Part shown: in pieces, positions 45,863 to 53,837 of the stretch
Numbering within the stretch: the first letter of the stretch is position 1
Layout: each line of letters begins with the position of its first letter
Assembly (NCBI GenBank): GCA_031551965.1
Contig: JAVBMW010000006.1
Coordinates: forward strand, 107,511 to 171,510
DNA length: 64,000 nt
Direction: 5' to 3'
DNA from: CALVGQ01 sp031551965
GTDB taxonomy: Bacteria; Bacillota_I; Bacilli_A; Erysipelotrichales; Erysipelotrichaceae
Position numbers and translations under genes: made by a program
Notes under the pieces: generated by a model
The model's database searches: none
Seen by the model: only the letters and a program-made list of their open reading frames with translations
What the model was told of the DNA's origin: nothing

Positions 45863-46819
45863 CTAAGGTCTTCCGTGTGTTCCTGTGCTTGAATCAGATA
45901 CTGATCCAAATTGTAAATTCATCATTAATTGTGCTGCTTCAGCAGCAATCTCATTTGTACAATCCATATCTTGACCTTCCATCCAAATCATTAATTGAAC
46001 TTTAGCCAATGTTTTATATGGAAGCTGAAACAAAGAACTCTCTGTAAGAAACTCTCCTTGTTCATAAATCACTGTATCTTTTAATATTGGTGAATTTTCG
46101 TGCCATGTTGTTTTAGATTGCCTAATTACATTTTCCTCAGCGATATACTCGCCTCCAAGAAGTGAGAACATTTCTTGAACTTCTGTAGACTCATCTACAT
46201 GCTCATCTGCATTTGGTTCAAACAACTTAAATCCTTCACTTATTACTTCACTAGTTTCTTCACTAATAATCTGATATTTTAATCCAACTCGAATAGTATT
46301 TTCGGTACCATAACCAGCATTAGTATGTGATCCACCATTCCATATAGGTGCTCCTACTACATAGGTTCCACTTCCAAGTTCAGTTTCAGAAACAGCTCTA
46401 GGCTCAGAAAGACAAACAATAATGTCTGAACTGCTTCTTAACCAAAACTCAACTCCCAAATATAATCCATCACGATCTTCATATTGAATTGCCTCCTGTT
46501 GCATACCATTTACTCGACCATCAATTCCATAAGTAGCATTATGAAGTGTGTTATCTATTGATGAGAATGTAACCGGACGTAGCGGAGAATTTTCTTCCAA
46601 AAGCGCCGACATATCAAGAATCGCACCCCACATGCCCGGTTGTCCATTTTCATCTAATGCAATTTCTATCGCATTTTCAGTTACTACTGTCATTGCGATA
46701 TTTGAAACTACTGGATAAGCGGATAGCGAGAACCATGCAAGAGTTGCATTTGTCAAAGCAACAAACAACCCTACAACGATGAAGAACATTGTGATTAAAT
46801 CTAACCTCTTCTCTTTCAT
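45863..46819 (-). CDS. SipW-type secreted protein with C-terminal EGxDxDC motif (module A)
   Basis: A 318-residue protein with an N-terminal membrane segment (about 8-26) followed by LAWFSLSAYPVVSNI, the SipW-type signature. The mature part has LRPVTFSSIDNT and FKLFEPNADEHVDES segments that align with SPLRP/IYEPNAD-like stretches of the 44680 gene, and ends with IWMEGQDMDCTNEIAAEA. It is therefore a paralogue of its neighbours. GGAGG lies 6 bases before the ATG. The gene is followed after 13 bases by the next family member. The likely role is a minor or major subunit of an extracellular polymer. Confidence 0.72.
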   Translation of the reverse strand: MKEKRLDLITMFFIVVGLFVALTNATLAWFSLSAYPVVSNIAMTVVTENAIEIALDENGQPGMWGAILDMSALLEENSPLRPVTFSSIDNTLHNATYGIDGRVNGMQQEAIQYEDRDGLYLGVEFWLRSSSDIIVCLSEPRAVSETELGSGTYVVGAPIWNGGSHTNAGYGTENTIRVGLKYQIISEETSEVISEGFKLFEPNADEHVDESTEVQEMFSLLGGEYIAEENVIRQSKTTWHENSPILKDTVIYEQGEFLTESSLFQLPYKTLAKVQLMIWMEGQDMDCTNEIAAEAAQLMMNLQFGSVSDSSTGTHGRP

Positions 46820-46856
46820 CGCTATCCTCCTTTCTTTAAACTTTTTTTACTTTAGC

Positions 46857-47735
46857 TTAACTTCCTGCCCCATTAATTGGAACTAGTGTTACATTATTTA
46901 AAGCGAATTGAATATTAATTAATAATTCCATAGCATCATCAATTAATTCTGCTTCATTTGTTACTGTTTCTCCATCCCAGTAAATATACATCGTTACCGG
47001 TTGTGCTACATTGACTGCTAATATTGCAACAATACCAGTCCCATCTTCTGCTTCTAAAGCAGTTGAATCAATAGTTGAATAAACAGTTGTCGAAGTTTCA
47101 CTAATGAAAACCACTTTGATGTGTTCATAAGGATCATCGTTTACAGATAGTGTACTACCTGCCCCACCTTCATCTAAATCTGATCCTTCAGCACGCCCGA
47201 TTGCCTCTGTCAAAACAACATCTCCACCAATATTTGACTTCATCCAGAAATCAACTTGGATTCCAACTGCTTTACCACCTGTATCTCTAATGTAATAAAC
47301 CGCTCCATTTTCAGCAGCATTTAATAAGGCTGTATCTTTTGTAGCTGCAGCAAAATCAGCAACTCTTCCATCTGTTCCATATTCTGGATACATAATTGTT
47401 CCATTTACTAGGTTGTCTGTCTTTGCCATATAAGCAGGGAACAAGTCTTCTGCAGTTGTAAAATATGCTGATAAATCAACTAAGTTTCCCCAAACAAGAT
47501 TGTTTCCTGATTGTCCACTTGCATCCGTATCGATAAAGTTGTCTGGTGCAGTTGCTACCGCGTCATCTTTCAATGCAATTTCCAAGTTTTGGTTGGCTTG
47601 CATTGTAGCAGATATGCCAGTAATTTCTGGATTAGTAGAGATTGTGAACCATGCATAAGAAGCTGTGGTCAACATCAATGCTGAAATCACTAACATTGTT
47701 GTTGCTCCAAATAATTTTTGTTTTACATTCTTCAT
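46857..47735 (-). CDS. SipW-type secreted protein with AWFTISTNPEI motif (module A)
   Basis: The ATG at 47735 (292 residues) has AAGGAG 6 bases upstream, better than the longer frame. Residues 5-27 are hydrophobic and lead into YAWFTISTNPEITGI. The mature protein is acidic, alanine- and threonine-rich, with VWGNLVDLSAYF and YPEYGTDGRVADF segments matching WGAILDMSALL and YGIDGRVNGM of the 45863 gene. Its C-terminus (IYWDGETVTNEAELIDDAM) is a diverged form of the EGxDxDC motif and lacks the cysteine. It may be the major fibre subunit, since it is compact, acidic and first in order among the classical AWF proteins. Confidence 0.72.
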   Translation of the reverse strand: MKNVKQKLFGATTMLVISALMLTTASYAWFTISTNPEITGISATMQANQNLEIALKDDAVATAPDNFIDTDASGQSGNNLVWGNLVDLSAYFTTAEDLFPAYMAKTDNLVNGTIMYPEYGTDGRVADFAAATKDTALLNAAENGAVYYIRDTGGKAVGIQVDFWMKSNIGGDVVLTEAIGRAEGSDLDEGGAGSTLSVNDDPYEHIKVVFISETSTTVYSTIDSTALEAEDGTGIVAILAVNVAQPVTMYIYWDGETVTNEAELIDDAMELLINIQFALNNVTLVPINGAGS

Positions 47736-47822
47736 AATTTTCTCCTTTCTGAAGATTTTTGATATGTCCACGCTTTCGGAAATTCTTTCTGAGTTTGTTC
47801 TTTCCTAAGCATTGGCGCCTAA

Positions 47823-48785
47823 TTAAGGTTCTGGGATAAATTCATATTCTGTTCTGAATAATCCCTTAAATAAATTGAGTCGGTTTGCGTCTTTTGGTAC
47901 TAAGTCAAATTTCATGCTAAGTCTTACATGACCCCCAAATATGGCGTTAGTACAGTCGGGATCATCTCCCTCGATCCAGATCACAACGGTATATTTTTTA
48001 TATTCACCGATGCCTAAATCTTCAACCAACCCTTGTAATACTATTTCATCACTTACAAACGGTGTTGATTTGATATTCATCAAACCTACTCCCCCTTGTT
48101 CATATTGATCATTTGTATATGCTTGTTCATAGAACGGTGGTTCTACAAACTTATATAACATTTCCGCTTCATCATTGTTTGCCTGTGCATAAATCAATTG
48201 TTTATCATCTTCAAAGAATAATAACCAAGTTGCTTTTTCAGCTCCCAGTGAAGTTGAATCTATCGTAATGTTATATTGATAAGTACTTGCCATTTCTCCT
48301 TCATTACGAATATAGAAAGTATAAGCTACGTAGTTATCTCCGTTATGGCTTCCATCAATTAAATGTATATCTTTTGGTATTTCATCAATTGAGATATTGT
48401 TGACATCGACCATTGCCTCTGATACTAATCGGCTAGTTCCATTTAAGAACTCATTTGTATCATATAAACTGAATCCTTCTTGAACCATCTTAGCCGTCAA
48501 GTTGATCGTAAAGTTTCCAGGGGCTTCACTATACATGGCCATTAGAAACATCACACCAAGTAATCCAGATAATAGAGCCATTAAACCTTTCAGTCCTAAA
48601 CTTTTAAATAAATAAGGAAGAAACGGAAACAATCTTTTTCTTTCAGGTAATGATAACCCCAATTCTCTTGCGGTGATATCAAATTCTTCTTTAGATTTGA
48701 TACCCTTCGCTCTTAAATCTTTTCTAAGTTTTTTACGTTCTTGTTTAATTCGCTTTATTTCTTTTTTATCTAATTTTTCAGCCAT
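47823..48785 (-). CDS. Membrane-anchored secreted protein with EGDDPDC motif (module A)
   Basis: A 320-residue protein with a highly basic cytoplasmic N-terminus (residues 1-50, about 20 Lys and Arg), one membrane segment at about 64-84, and an extracellular beta-rich domain with several N-G-T/S sequences. Its end carries IWIEGDDPDCTNAIFGG, placing it with the 44680 and 45863 proteins, though it lacks the AWF signature and may stay uncut as a membrane anchor. A GGGGG site precedes the ATG. It follows the HD-GYP gene by 14 bases; the 87 bases downstream hold no clear terminator. Confidence 0.65.
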   Translation of the reverse strand: MAEKLDKKEIKRIKQERKKLRKDLRAKGIKSKEEFDITARELGLSLPERKRLFPFLPYLFKSLGLKGLMALLSGLLGVMFLMAMYSEAPGNFTINLTAKMVQEGFSLYDTNEFLNGTSRLVSEAMVDVNNISIDEIPKDIHLIDGSHNGDNYVAYTFYIRNEGEMASTYQYNITIDSTSLGAEKATWLLFFEDDKQLIYAQANNDEAEMLYKFVEPPFYEQAYTNDQYEQGGVGLMNIKSTPFVSDEIVLQGLVEDLGIGEYKKYTVVIWIEGDDPDCTNAIFGGHVRLSMKFDLVPKDANRLNLFKGLFRTEYEFIPEP

Positions 48786-48799
48786 GAGTTACCCCCTTT

Positions 48800-50182
48800 C
48801 TAGGAAGAAGCTAACTCCTCTTTGACAATTACGTCTTCCTCCAAATAATCTCCATATATAATTCCTGTTACATAATCAGTTTGTAAACTATTAAGCAACG
48901 GATTTACTTTTGTTTTACTTATGTTATCGACAAGGATAAATTTGTTTTGTTTTTTCAATTCCTCTGATATTTTTACATAAGGTTCAGGTTTTTTTAACTT
49001 ATCGAAATCCCAACGAACTCCATTAAAGTTTAATTCATTGAATTCTTCAATAGTGAATTGATCTATATCCACATCATCTAAAATAATCGTAAATCCTGAA
49101 TCAGCGATCCTTTTGATCGTATCATTCACTGCCTTGTTTTTCTTGAGTAGATATTCATGAGGAATTGATATCCAAATTCTATTAATATCTATTTCCATTT
49201 CTGTTTGAATTCTTTTTGTTAAAGATAAGAATGTTTTCTTTCTCAATTGATTGTAGAATAAACGAATCAACATGAATTCTGTTTCAATATTACAAGCGTC
49301 AAATCTTTTCAATGTATCACAGGTTGATACAATTTGGTAATTTAAGTAATCATCATAGAGTTCAGCTTGTTGAATCAAAAATTCTTGTGAAGCAAGTGGA
49401 ACTGTTGTATCCTTGTTTACATTAAGTACTGGATAAGCTTCATAACCCATAACTTTTCTTTTGATGTTGGTAATCGGTCTGTATCTTACATCAAACAAGC
49501 GATTACTATTTCTTTTTACATATCGTGGTCCACTATCTACGATCTGTGATTCACTGATGTGTTTGTAGAAAACCTTTTTTAATTTTGCTTTACATTCTTT
49601 CAATGCTTGAATCAATTGTGGATCATGATTTTCTAATCCTAAAATTGAATTGAATGCTTCTTCAAATGGATCTTCACTATGCCAATTGTTTGTAATGTGA
49701 TCCAACTCATCACATAAGGCTACGATTCTACCAAATATTGAAATTTCCTGTTCTTTTTTTCCTTTAGGAAATCCACTTCCATCAAATCTTTCATGATGAT
49801 CTAGAATTGCTTCTAAAATATAATCGAACTCTTTCTTGTTGAATCTTTTTTCCGCATTGTTGATCGCATCTAATAATATTTCACCATCTTCAATATGCTT
49901 TCGATAAAGAATTTCTTCTTCAGGCGAATATTTATCTGATTTCATTTGATAAGCTACTAAAGCTTTACTCTTTCCAATGTCATGATAGTATCCACATAGC
50001 GCTGCAGTTTTACGATTTTCAATATCTAATCTTGAAACTGTTTTTGCATCATCCAAATAGAGTTCCATTGCTGATGCCTGTACAAACAGTACTTCAGTGT
50101 ATTCACTTACTCTTTGACTATGTAACTGAATTGGCTCTGATAAATAGCTGAATGCTTCTTCCCAAGGTGTCATAATAGCCAT
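48800..50182 (-). CDS. HD-GYP-type protein with degenerate EAL-like C-terminus
   Basis: A 460-residue cytoplasmic protein. Residues 15-190 form an HD-GYP-like domain with H21 (HSQRV), H67-D68 (YYHDIGK), H96, H129-H130 (DHHERFDGSGFPKG, so GYP reads GFP) and D158, the set expected for metal binding. Residues 215-450 look like an EAL fold without its catalytic residues: MGYEAYPVL stands where EALLR would be, and ILDDVDID where the DDFG-like segment would be. HD-GYP enzymes hydrolyse cyclic dinucleotides, and inactive EAL domains often bind them. It probably senses or removes c-di-GMP or a related nucleotide and ties it to the matrix operon. The ATG at 50182 has a GGAAG site. Confidence 0.78.
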   Translation of the reverse strand: MAIMTPWEEAFSYLSEPIQLHSQRVSEYTEVLFVQASAMELYLDDAKTVSRLDIENRKTAALCGYYHDIGKSKALVAYQMKSDKYSPEEEILYRKHIEDGEILLDAINNAEKRFNKKEFDYILEAILDHHERFDGSGFPKGKKEQEISIFGRIVALCDELDHITNNWHSEDPFEEAFNSILGLENHDPQLIQALKECKAKLKKVFYKHISESQIVDSGPRYVKRNSNRLFDVRYRPITNIKRKVMGYEAYPVLNVNKDTTVPLASQEFLIQQAELYDDYLNYQIVSTCDTLKRFDACNIETEFMLIRLFYNQLRKKTFLSLTKRIQTEMEIDINRIWISIPHEYLLKKNKAVNDTIKRIADSGFTIILDDVDIDQFTIEEFNELNFNGVRWDFDKLKKPEPYVKISEELKKQNKFILVDNISKTKVNPLLNSLQTDYVTGIIYGDYLEEDVIVKEELASS

Positions 50183-50184
50183 AA

Positions 50185-50439
50185 TTATTTCTTCCTTTTC
50201 TTAAACATAATCACAGTTGAGTAAATCACTAAACTAAACGCAATAATGTACAATGCTACAAATGAAATAAAGATAAACATTGTCCAAGAATAGAGTTTTA
50301 GCCATTCATTCAACACCAGTCCACAGAAGAGTAAATACAAATACGGTACAACAAGTGTAATCACAGTTTTAATTATCCATGTAGTCCAACTTTTATTGGT
50401 AAGATATTTTTTAAATAAACTATCTAATTTGTTCTTCAT
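50185..50439 (-). CDS. Small membrane protein, two segments
   Basis: An 84-residue protein with two hydrophobic segments (about 22-42 and 52-76), a basic N-terminus and a basic KKRKK end, so both ends probably face the cytoplasm. GGAGGAG precedes the ATG. It is wedged between the 50441 gene (1 base) and the HD-GYP gene (2 bases), which indicates tight co-translation. I do not recognise a family. Confidence 0.65.
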   Translation of the reverse strand: MKNKLDSLFKKYLTNKSWTTWIIKTVITLVVPYLYLLFCGLVLNEWLKLYSWTMFIFISFVALYIIAFSLVIYSTVIMFKKRKK

Positions 50440-50440
50440 G

Positions 50441-50893
50441 TTACTCCTCCTTCATATAAACGCTTACTTTAGGTGCAAAGATATTTCCATTTACGATCAT
50501 AAAATCATTTTCTAGTTTTAATGTTTCATTCTCAAATGAGAAACGAACCTCAATATCTTTATATCGACAAGTAATAACAGGCATCAATTCATCAACTCCA
50601 TCATGGGAAGAAGATGCATACATTTCTATTTCCGGCTTCTTATCGATGCTTGCCTTTATTTTTTGTAGACAAGTTTCATACTTCTTATATTTTTTTATTT
50701 TATTATAAAATTCTTTTACTTCTAAAAACATTTCTGCAAAAGCTGGAATCACTAACACTTTCTGACGACCAGAAACAAAAGTATAATAATGATACTCTCC
50801 CATTCTAGTACGTTGTGTCAAAGTATATGTTGTTCCATAAAGACTCAGTTTGGTTTGATCAGGTTCAATTATTGTGTCATATACGTAAATCAT
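50441..50893 (-). CDS. Hypothetical protein, first gene of the large operon
   Basis: The ATG at 50893 (150 residues) has GGAGGGG 6 bases upstream; the frame extends to 50929 without a better start. The sequence is a mix of beta strands (YVYDTIIEPDQTKLSLYGT, YHYYTFVSG) and lacks membrane or signal segments, so it is probably cytoplasmic. No family is recognised. Being first after the two-component system and its terminator, it marks the start of the operon that ends with the giant gene. Confidence 0.65.
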   Translation of the reverse strand: MIYVYDTIIEPDQTKLSLYGTTYTLTQRTRMGEYHYYTFVSGRQKVLVIPAFAEMFLEVKEFYNKIKKYKKYETCLQKIKASIDKKPEIEMYASSSHDGVDELMPVITCRYKDIEVRFSFENETLKLENDFMIVNGNIFAPKVSVYMKEE

Positions 50894-51035
50894 TCCAACC
50901 CCTCCTTTTTTCGATTTCAAAATTGACATATAACTATCGCAGAAATATAAAATCCGATATTTCCCCTAATTATTGTCTTAATTTTATCAAATCACCTCTT
51001 ACAACAAACTTACAAAATTGAAATAAAATAACTGA

Positions 51036-51069
51036 AAAACAACCAAATTCGACTCAATTTAGTTGTTTT
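51036..51069. promoter_or_regulatory. 14-bp inverted repeat upstream of the large operon
   Basis: Arms AAAACAACCAAATT and AATTTAGTTGTTTT match except for one position, around a 6-base spacer. It lies between the response-regulator terminator and the first gene at 50893. It could be a binding site for the response regulator encoded next door, or a second AT-rich terminator, because the minus strand continues with TTTTT. I find no convincing sigma-A promoter between it and the gene. Confidence 0.45.
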
Positions 51070-51102
51070 ATGCCAATTATTATTTTTTTAACTTAATCTT
51101 AA

Positions 51103-51137
51103 CAAAAAAGAGTAAATACCTTACAATATTTACCCTT
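51103..51137 (-). terminator. Intrinsic terminator of the two-component operon
   Basis: Minus-strand stem GTAAATA/TATTTAC (51112-51118 and about 51127-51133) followed by CTCTTTTTTG, starting 10 bases after the response regulator stop. Confidence 0.75.
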
Positions 51138-51145
51138 TTGATATA

Positions 51146-51940
51146 CTATTCTCTTCTAAGTTCTGCATTCAATATCATGTGCGAAACTGTCGATTCTGCC
51201 CATGAATAATCTTGCATATATTCTCCTCTAAATAGGTTATGAGCTCCATTTAAATACTGATCATATTCGCTATTGATCAGCTCAATCCTAACTCTTGATT
51301 TCCCATATTCAGTTATCAACAGATCCTGAATACCTAATTCTTGCAACGTATTCTTTAATCGATAAATGACTACATTGTAATAATTCTTTGCAGTTTTTTC
51401 ATCTGTCTCTTCAAATAAGGCAAAAACCGCATTGTTCGTATTTACCCAATCACCTCGATGATGGATCAAATACGCTAATAACTCTTTCGCTTTTTTATTT
51501 CTAAACAATACAGGTTGCCCATTCAAAATCAAGTCAAAGCCTGGAAAACAACGAGCTTCTATCATCGTTTTATTTGGACGCGAATTCGCTCTCAATGCTT
51601 TTTCAACTGCTCTTTTCACATCATCTTTACTATATGGTTTTAACAAATAATCTAAAGCATCGATTTCCCATGCATCATAAGCATATTGTTTATATCCTGT
51701 AATAAAGACTATCACTACATCGCTTTTCTTAGTTTTGATTCTTCTCGCCATTTCAACACCATTCATTTTAGGCATTTCAACATCAGTAAATACTAAATCA
51801 ACTTCATTATCACATATAAACTCATAGGCTGCTTCACTATCAGTAAATGTCTGTATGATTTCTAAATCATTGAAATCTTTCAGCATAATCGACAATAGAT
51901 TGACCGCTCTTGATTCATCATCTACTAATACGACTTTCAT
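51146..51940 (-). CDS. Response regulator, receiver plus SARP-like winged helix
   Basis: A 264-residue cytoplasmic regulator. Residues 1-118 form a receiver domain with D7-D8, phosphoacceptor D53 (FTDVEMPKMNG), T80 region (FITGYKQY) and K at LLKPYS. Residues 125-264 resemble the winged-helix and start of a BTAD-type domain of SARP regulators (LLAYLIHHRGDWVNTNN, then NYYNVVIYRLKNTL). Its ATG overlaps the kinase stop by 4 bases (ATGA), so the two are co-translated. It is the nearest regulator to the large operon and the most likely controller of it, which is inference from position. Confidence 0.85.
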   Translation of the reverse strand: MKVVLVDDESRAVNLLSIMLKDFNDLEIIQTFTDSEAAYEFICDNEVDLVFTDVEMPKMNGVEMARRIKTKKSDVVIVFITGYKQYAYDAWEIDALDYLLKPYSKDDVKRAVEKALRANSRPNKTMIEARCFPGFDLILNGQPVLFRNKKAKELLAYLIHHRGDWVNTNNAVFALFEETDEKTAKNYYNVVIYRLKNTLQELGIQDLLITEYGKSRVRIELINSEYDQYLNGAHNLFRGEYMQDYSWAESTVSHMILNAELRRE

Positions 51941-53700
51941 TTAGCATACCTCCCTCGGTTGTTTAATATTATTGTTACTCGTGTTCCATTTTTAGTACTA
52001 TCTATTTCAATATTGGCATTTACTAATGTTTCAAGTCTATACTTAACATTGTCAAAGGAATGAAATCCTTTATCAGGCATAACTTTCTCTTCAAATCCAT
52101 AACCATTGTCAGTTACTTGGATCATTATTTGATCACCTTCCACTTTCGTGATCAACTTTACAATTCCTGATGTTTTTCTTTTTCTTACACCATGTTGAAC
52201 CGCATTTTCAATAATTGGTTGAATAGTTAATGGTGGTAACATAAAATTAGTCTCTTCTAAATATTCTTCATATACTAAATTATCACCAAAACGAATTTTT
52301 TGAATTTCGATATAATTACGGATATGCTTAAGTTCTTGTCTAAAATGAATCATTTCTTCATGATCCAAAAAATCTACATTCGCTCTTAAGTAATTTGAAA
52401 ATTTTACGATCGTATCGGCTGCCATATTTGGATCTGTATAACAAAGTTCCTGAATGGCAGACAATGTATTGTACATGAAATGCGGTTGCATTTGCGATAT
52501 CATAAGTTGCATACGGCTCCTTTGCATTCTTTCTTGAACTAGTACTTCATCATTTGTACTTTCCATAACACAAATTGTACCAATATAAACAAGCCCAACA
52601 ATATATATGCTTATCGCAATACGAATATAAGTACCAACCTCAATCGCAGAATAACACATGCAGCTTATAATCTCTATTAGAATTGAAATCAATAAAACAA
52701 TATTGATTCCTCGATAGATTGTCGTTAAATTACCATGCAATTTCTTACCGATATACTTTACAGAGTTCAACATATAAAGTGTTGAAATTATTATAAGAAT
52801 TGTCCAAACCAACATATTTTCTTCAAAGTCTTTTAACCCAAAAAACTGCATGCATAAGCATATGACAAAATCGATTAAAAATAAGACAGTCATATATTCA
52901 TAAACTCTTTTTTGTTTCGCAAAGCTATTCAATCTAAAATACATCAATAAAGGTAATGGTAAAAGCCTCAAAAAACAGCCATGAACCAAAATCGTCAAAA
53001 CGGGATCCACAAAGATAAAATGAGGAGATCTTGAACCTAAAATCAGCCAAATTCCAAGAAACAAAATAAATGCATCAATATAACGGATTCCTTTAGATTT
53101 ATATATATTGGCTAATGAATTTTCTGCCAAAAATATAAAGATTCCTAATATAAATATCATGACATTCAAATACATTCCAAGTGCATTATTTCGCTCAATT
53201 TTATTATTTACTGCAAAACCGTTTCCATACTGGATAGTATTAAGCTTTCCACTATAAAAAGAATAAGGGCTTTCTATCTCAATTCTAATTGTTTTCCCTT
53301 CACTTTTTTCTGGAATATCGACATAGTTCCAAGTACTTGGAGATGCCTTTAATAAAAAGATATTTTCTTTTTTTGAATAATTATATATTAGTTCTTCATC
53401 TAAAAATACTTTTACATCTTGAAACTGACTGTAAAATACAATTGTTTGTTTATTATTAAAATCACTTGAAAGAGTTTTAGTAATTGTTTGAGATTTATTT
53501 TTGGTTATGTGATTTTCTTTAATTGGTAAATCAATCAATAAACCTTGATCATTTTGCCAACCCTTATTCATTGTCTTCACATTATTTTCATTTTGATTAA
53601 GTGGATTAAATACGGCAATTAAAAAAATCATTAGAAAAATACTTATTATACTAAAAGAAAATAAGTGCTTCACTTTAGCAAATATTTTTCTGTGATTCAT
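51937..53700 (-). CDS. LytS-like sensor histidine kinase
   Basis: A 587-residue membrane kinase. After one N-terminal membrane segment there is an extracytoplasmic jellyroll-like part (about 40-165, SKKENIFLLKASPSTWNYVDIP), then about seven hydrophobic segments (175-370), matching the 7TMR-DISM layout. The cytoplasmic part has the LytS/YehU-type His-kinase box QMQPHFMYNTL with the phosphorylated histidine, and an ATPase domain with PIIENAVQHG and DNGYGF. Such sensors detect extracellular carbohydrate or envelope signals. A GAGGTG site precedes the ATG. It forms a two-gene operon with the response regulator. Confidence 0.88.
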   Translation of the reverse strand: MNHRKIFAKVKHLFSFSIISIFLMIFLIAVFNPLNQNENNVKTMNKGWQNDQGLLIDLPIKENHITKNKSQTITKTLSSDFNNKQTIVFYSQFQDVKVFLDEELIYNYSKKENIFLLKASPSTWNYVDIPEKSEGKTIRIEIESPYSFYSGKLNTIQYGNGFAVNNKIERNNALGMYLNVMIFILGIFIFLAENSLANIYKSKGIRYIDAFILFLGIWLILGSRSPHFIFVDPVLTILVHGCFLRLLPLPLLMYFRLNSFAKQKRVYEYMTVLFLIDFVICLCMQFFGLKDFEENMLVWTILIIISTLYMLNSVKYIGKKLHGNLTTIYRGINIVLLISILIEIISCMCYSAIEVGTYIRIAISIYIVGLVYIGTICVMESTNDEVLVQERMQRSRMQLMISQMQPHFMYNTLSAIQELCYTDPNMAADTIVKFSNYLRANVDFLDHEEMIHFRQELKHIRNYIEIQKIRFGDNLVYEEYLEETNFMLPPLTIQPIIENAVQHGVRKRKTSGIVKLITKVEGDQIMIQVTDNGYGFEEKVMPDKGFHSFDNVKYRLETLVNANIEIDSTKNGTRVTIILNNRGRYAK

Positions 53701-53805
53701 GATTCACCTCTGATCAATTTTTCATATTGATTTTAATTTGACTGATTTAAAATGTCAATATTATCACAATTAAAGTATACATCTTTTTACAAATGTTTTA
53801 CACAA

Positions 53806-53832
53806 GAAAAAAGGTGAAAGTTAACTTCACCT
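53806..53832 (-). terminator. Intrinsic terminator of the padR operon
   Basis: Minus-strand stem GGTGAA/TTCACC (53813-53818 and 53826-53831) followed by TTTTTTC, just after the stop of the DUF4097 gene at 53838. Confidence 0.8.
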
Positions 53833-53837
53833 AATTT

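Noticed and set aside
45849..45909. TTG start at 45909 for the 44680 gene
   Set aside because: It would overlap the preceding gene and places 20 polar residues before the signal segment; the ATG at 45849 has a GGGG site and a normal signal peptide layout.
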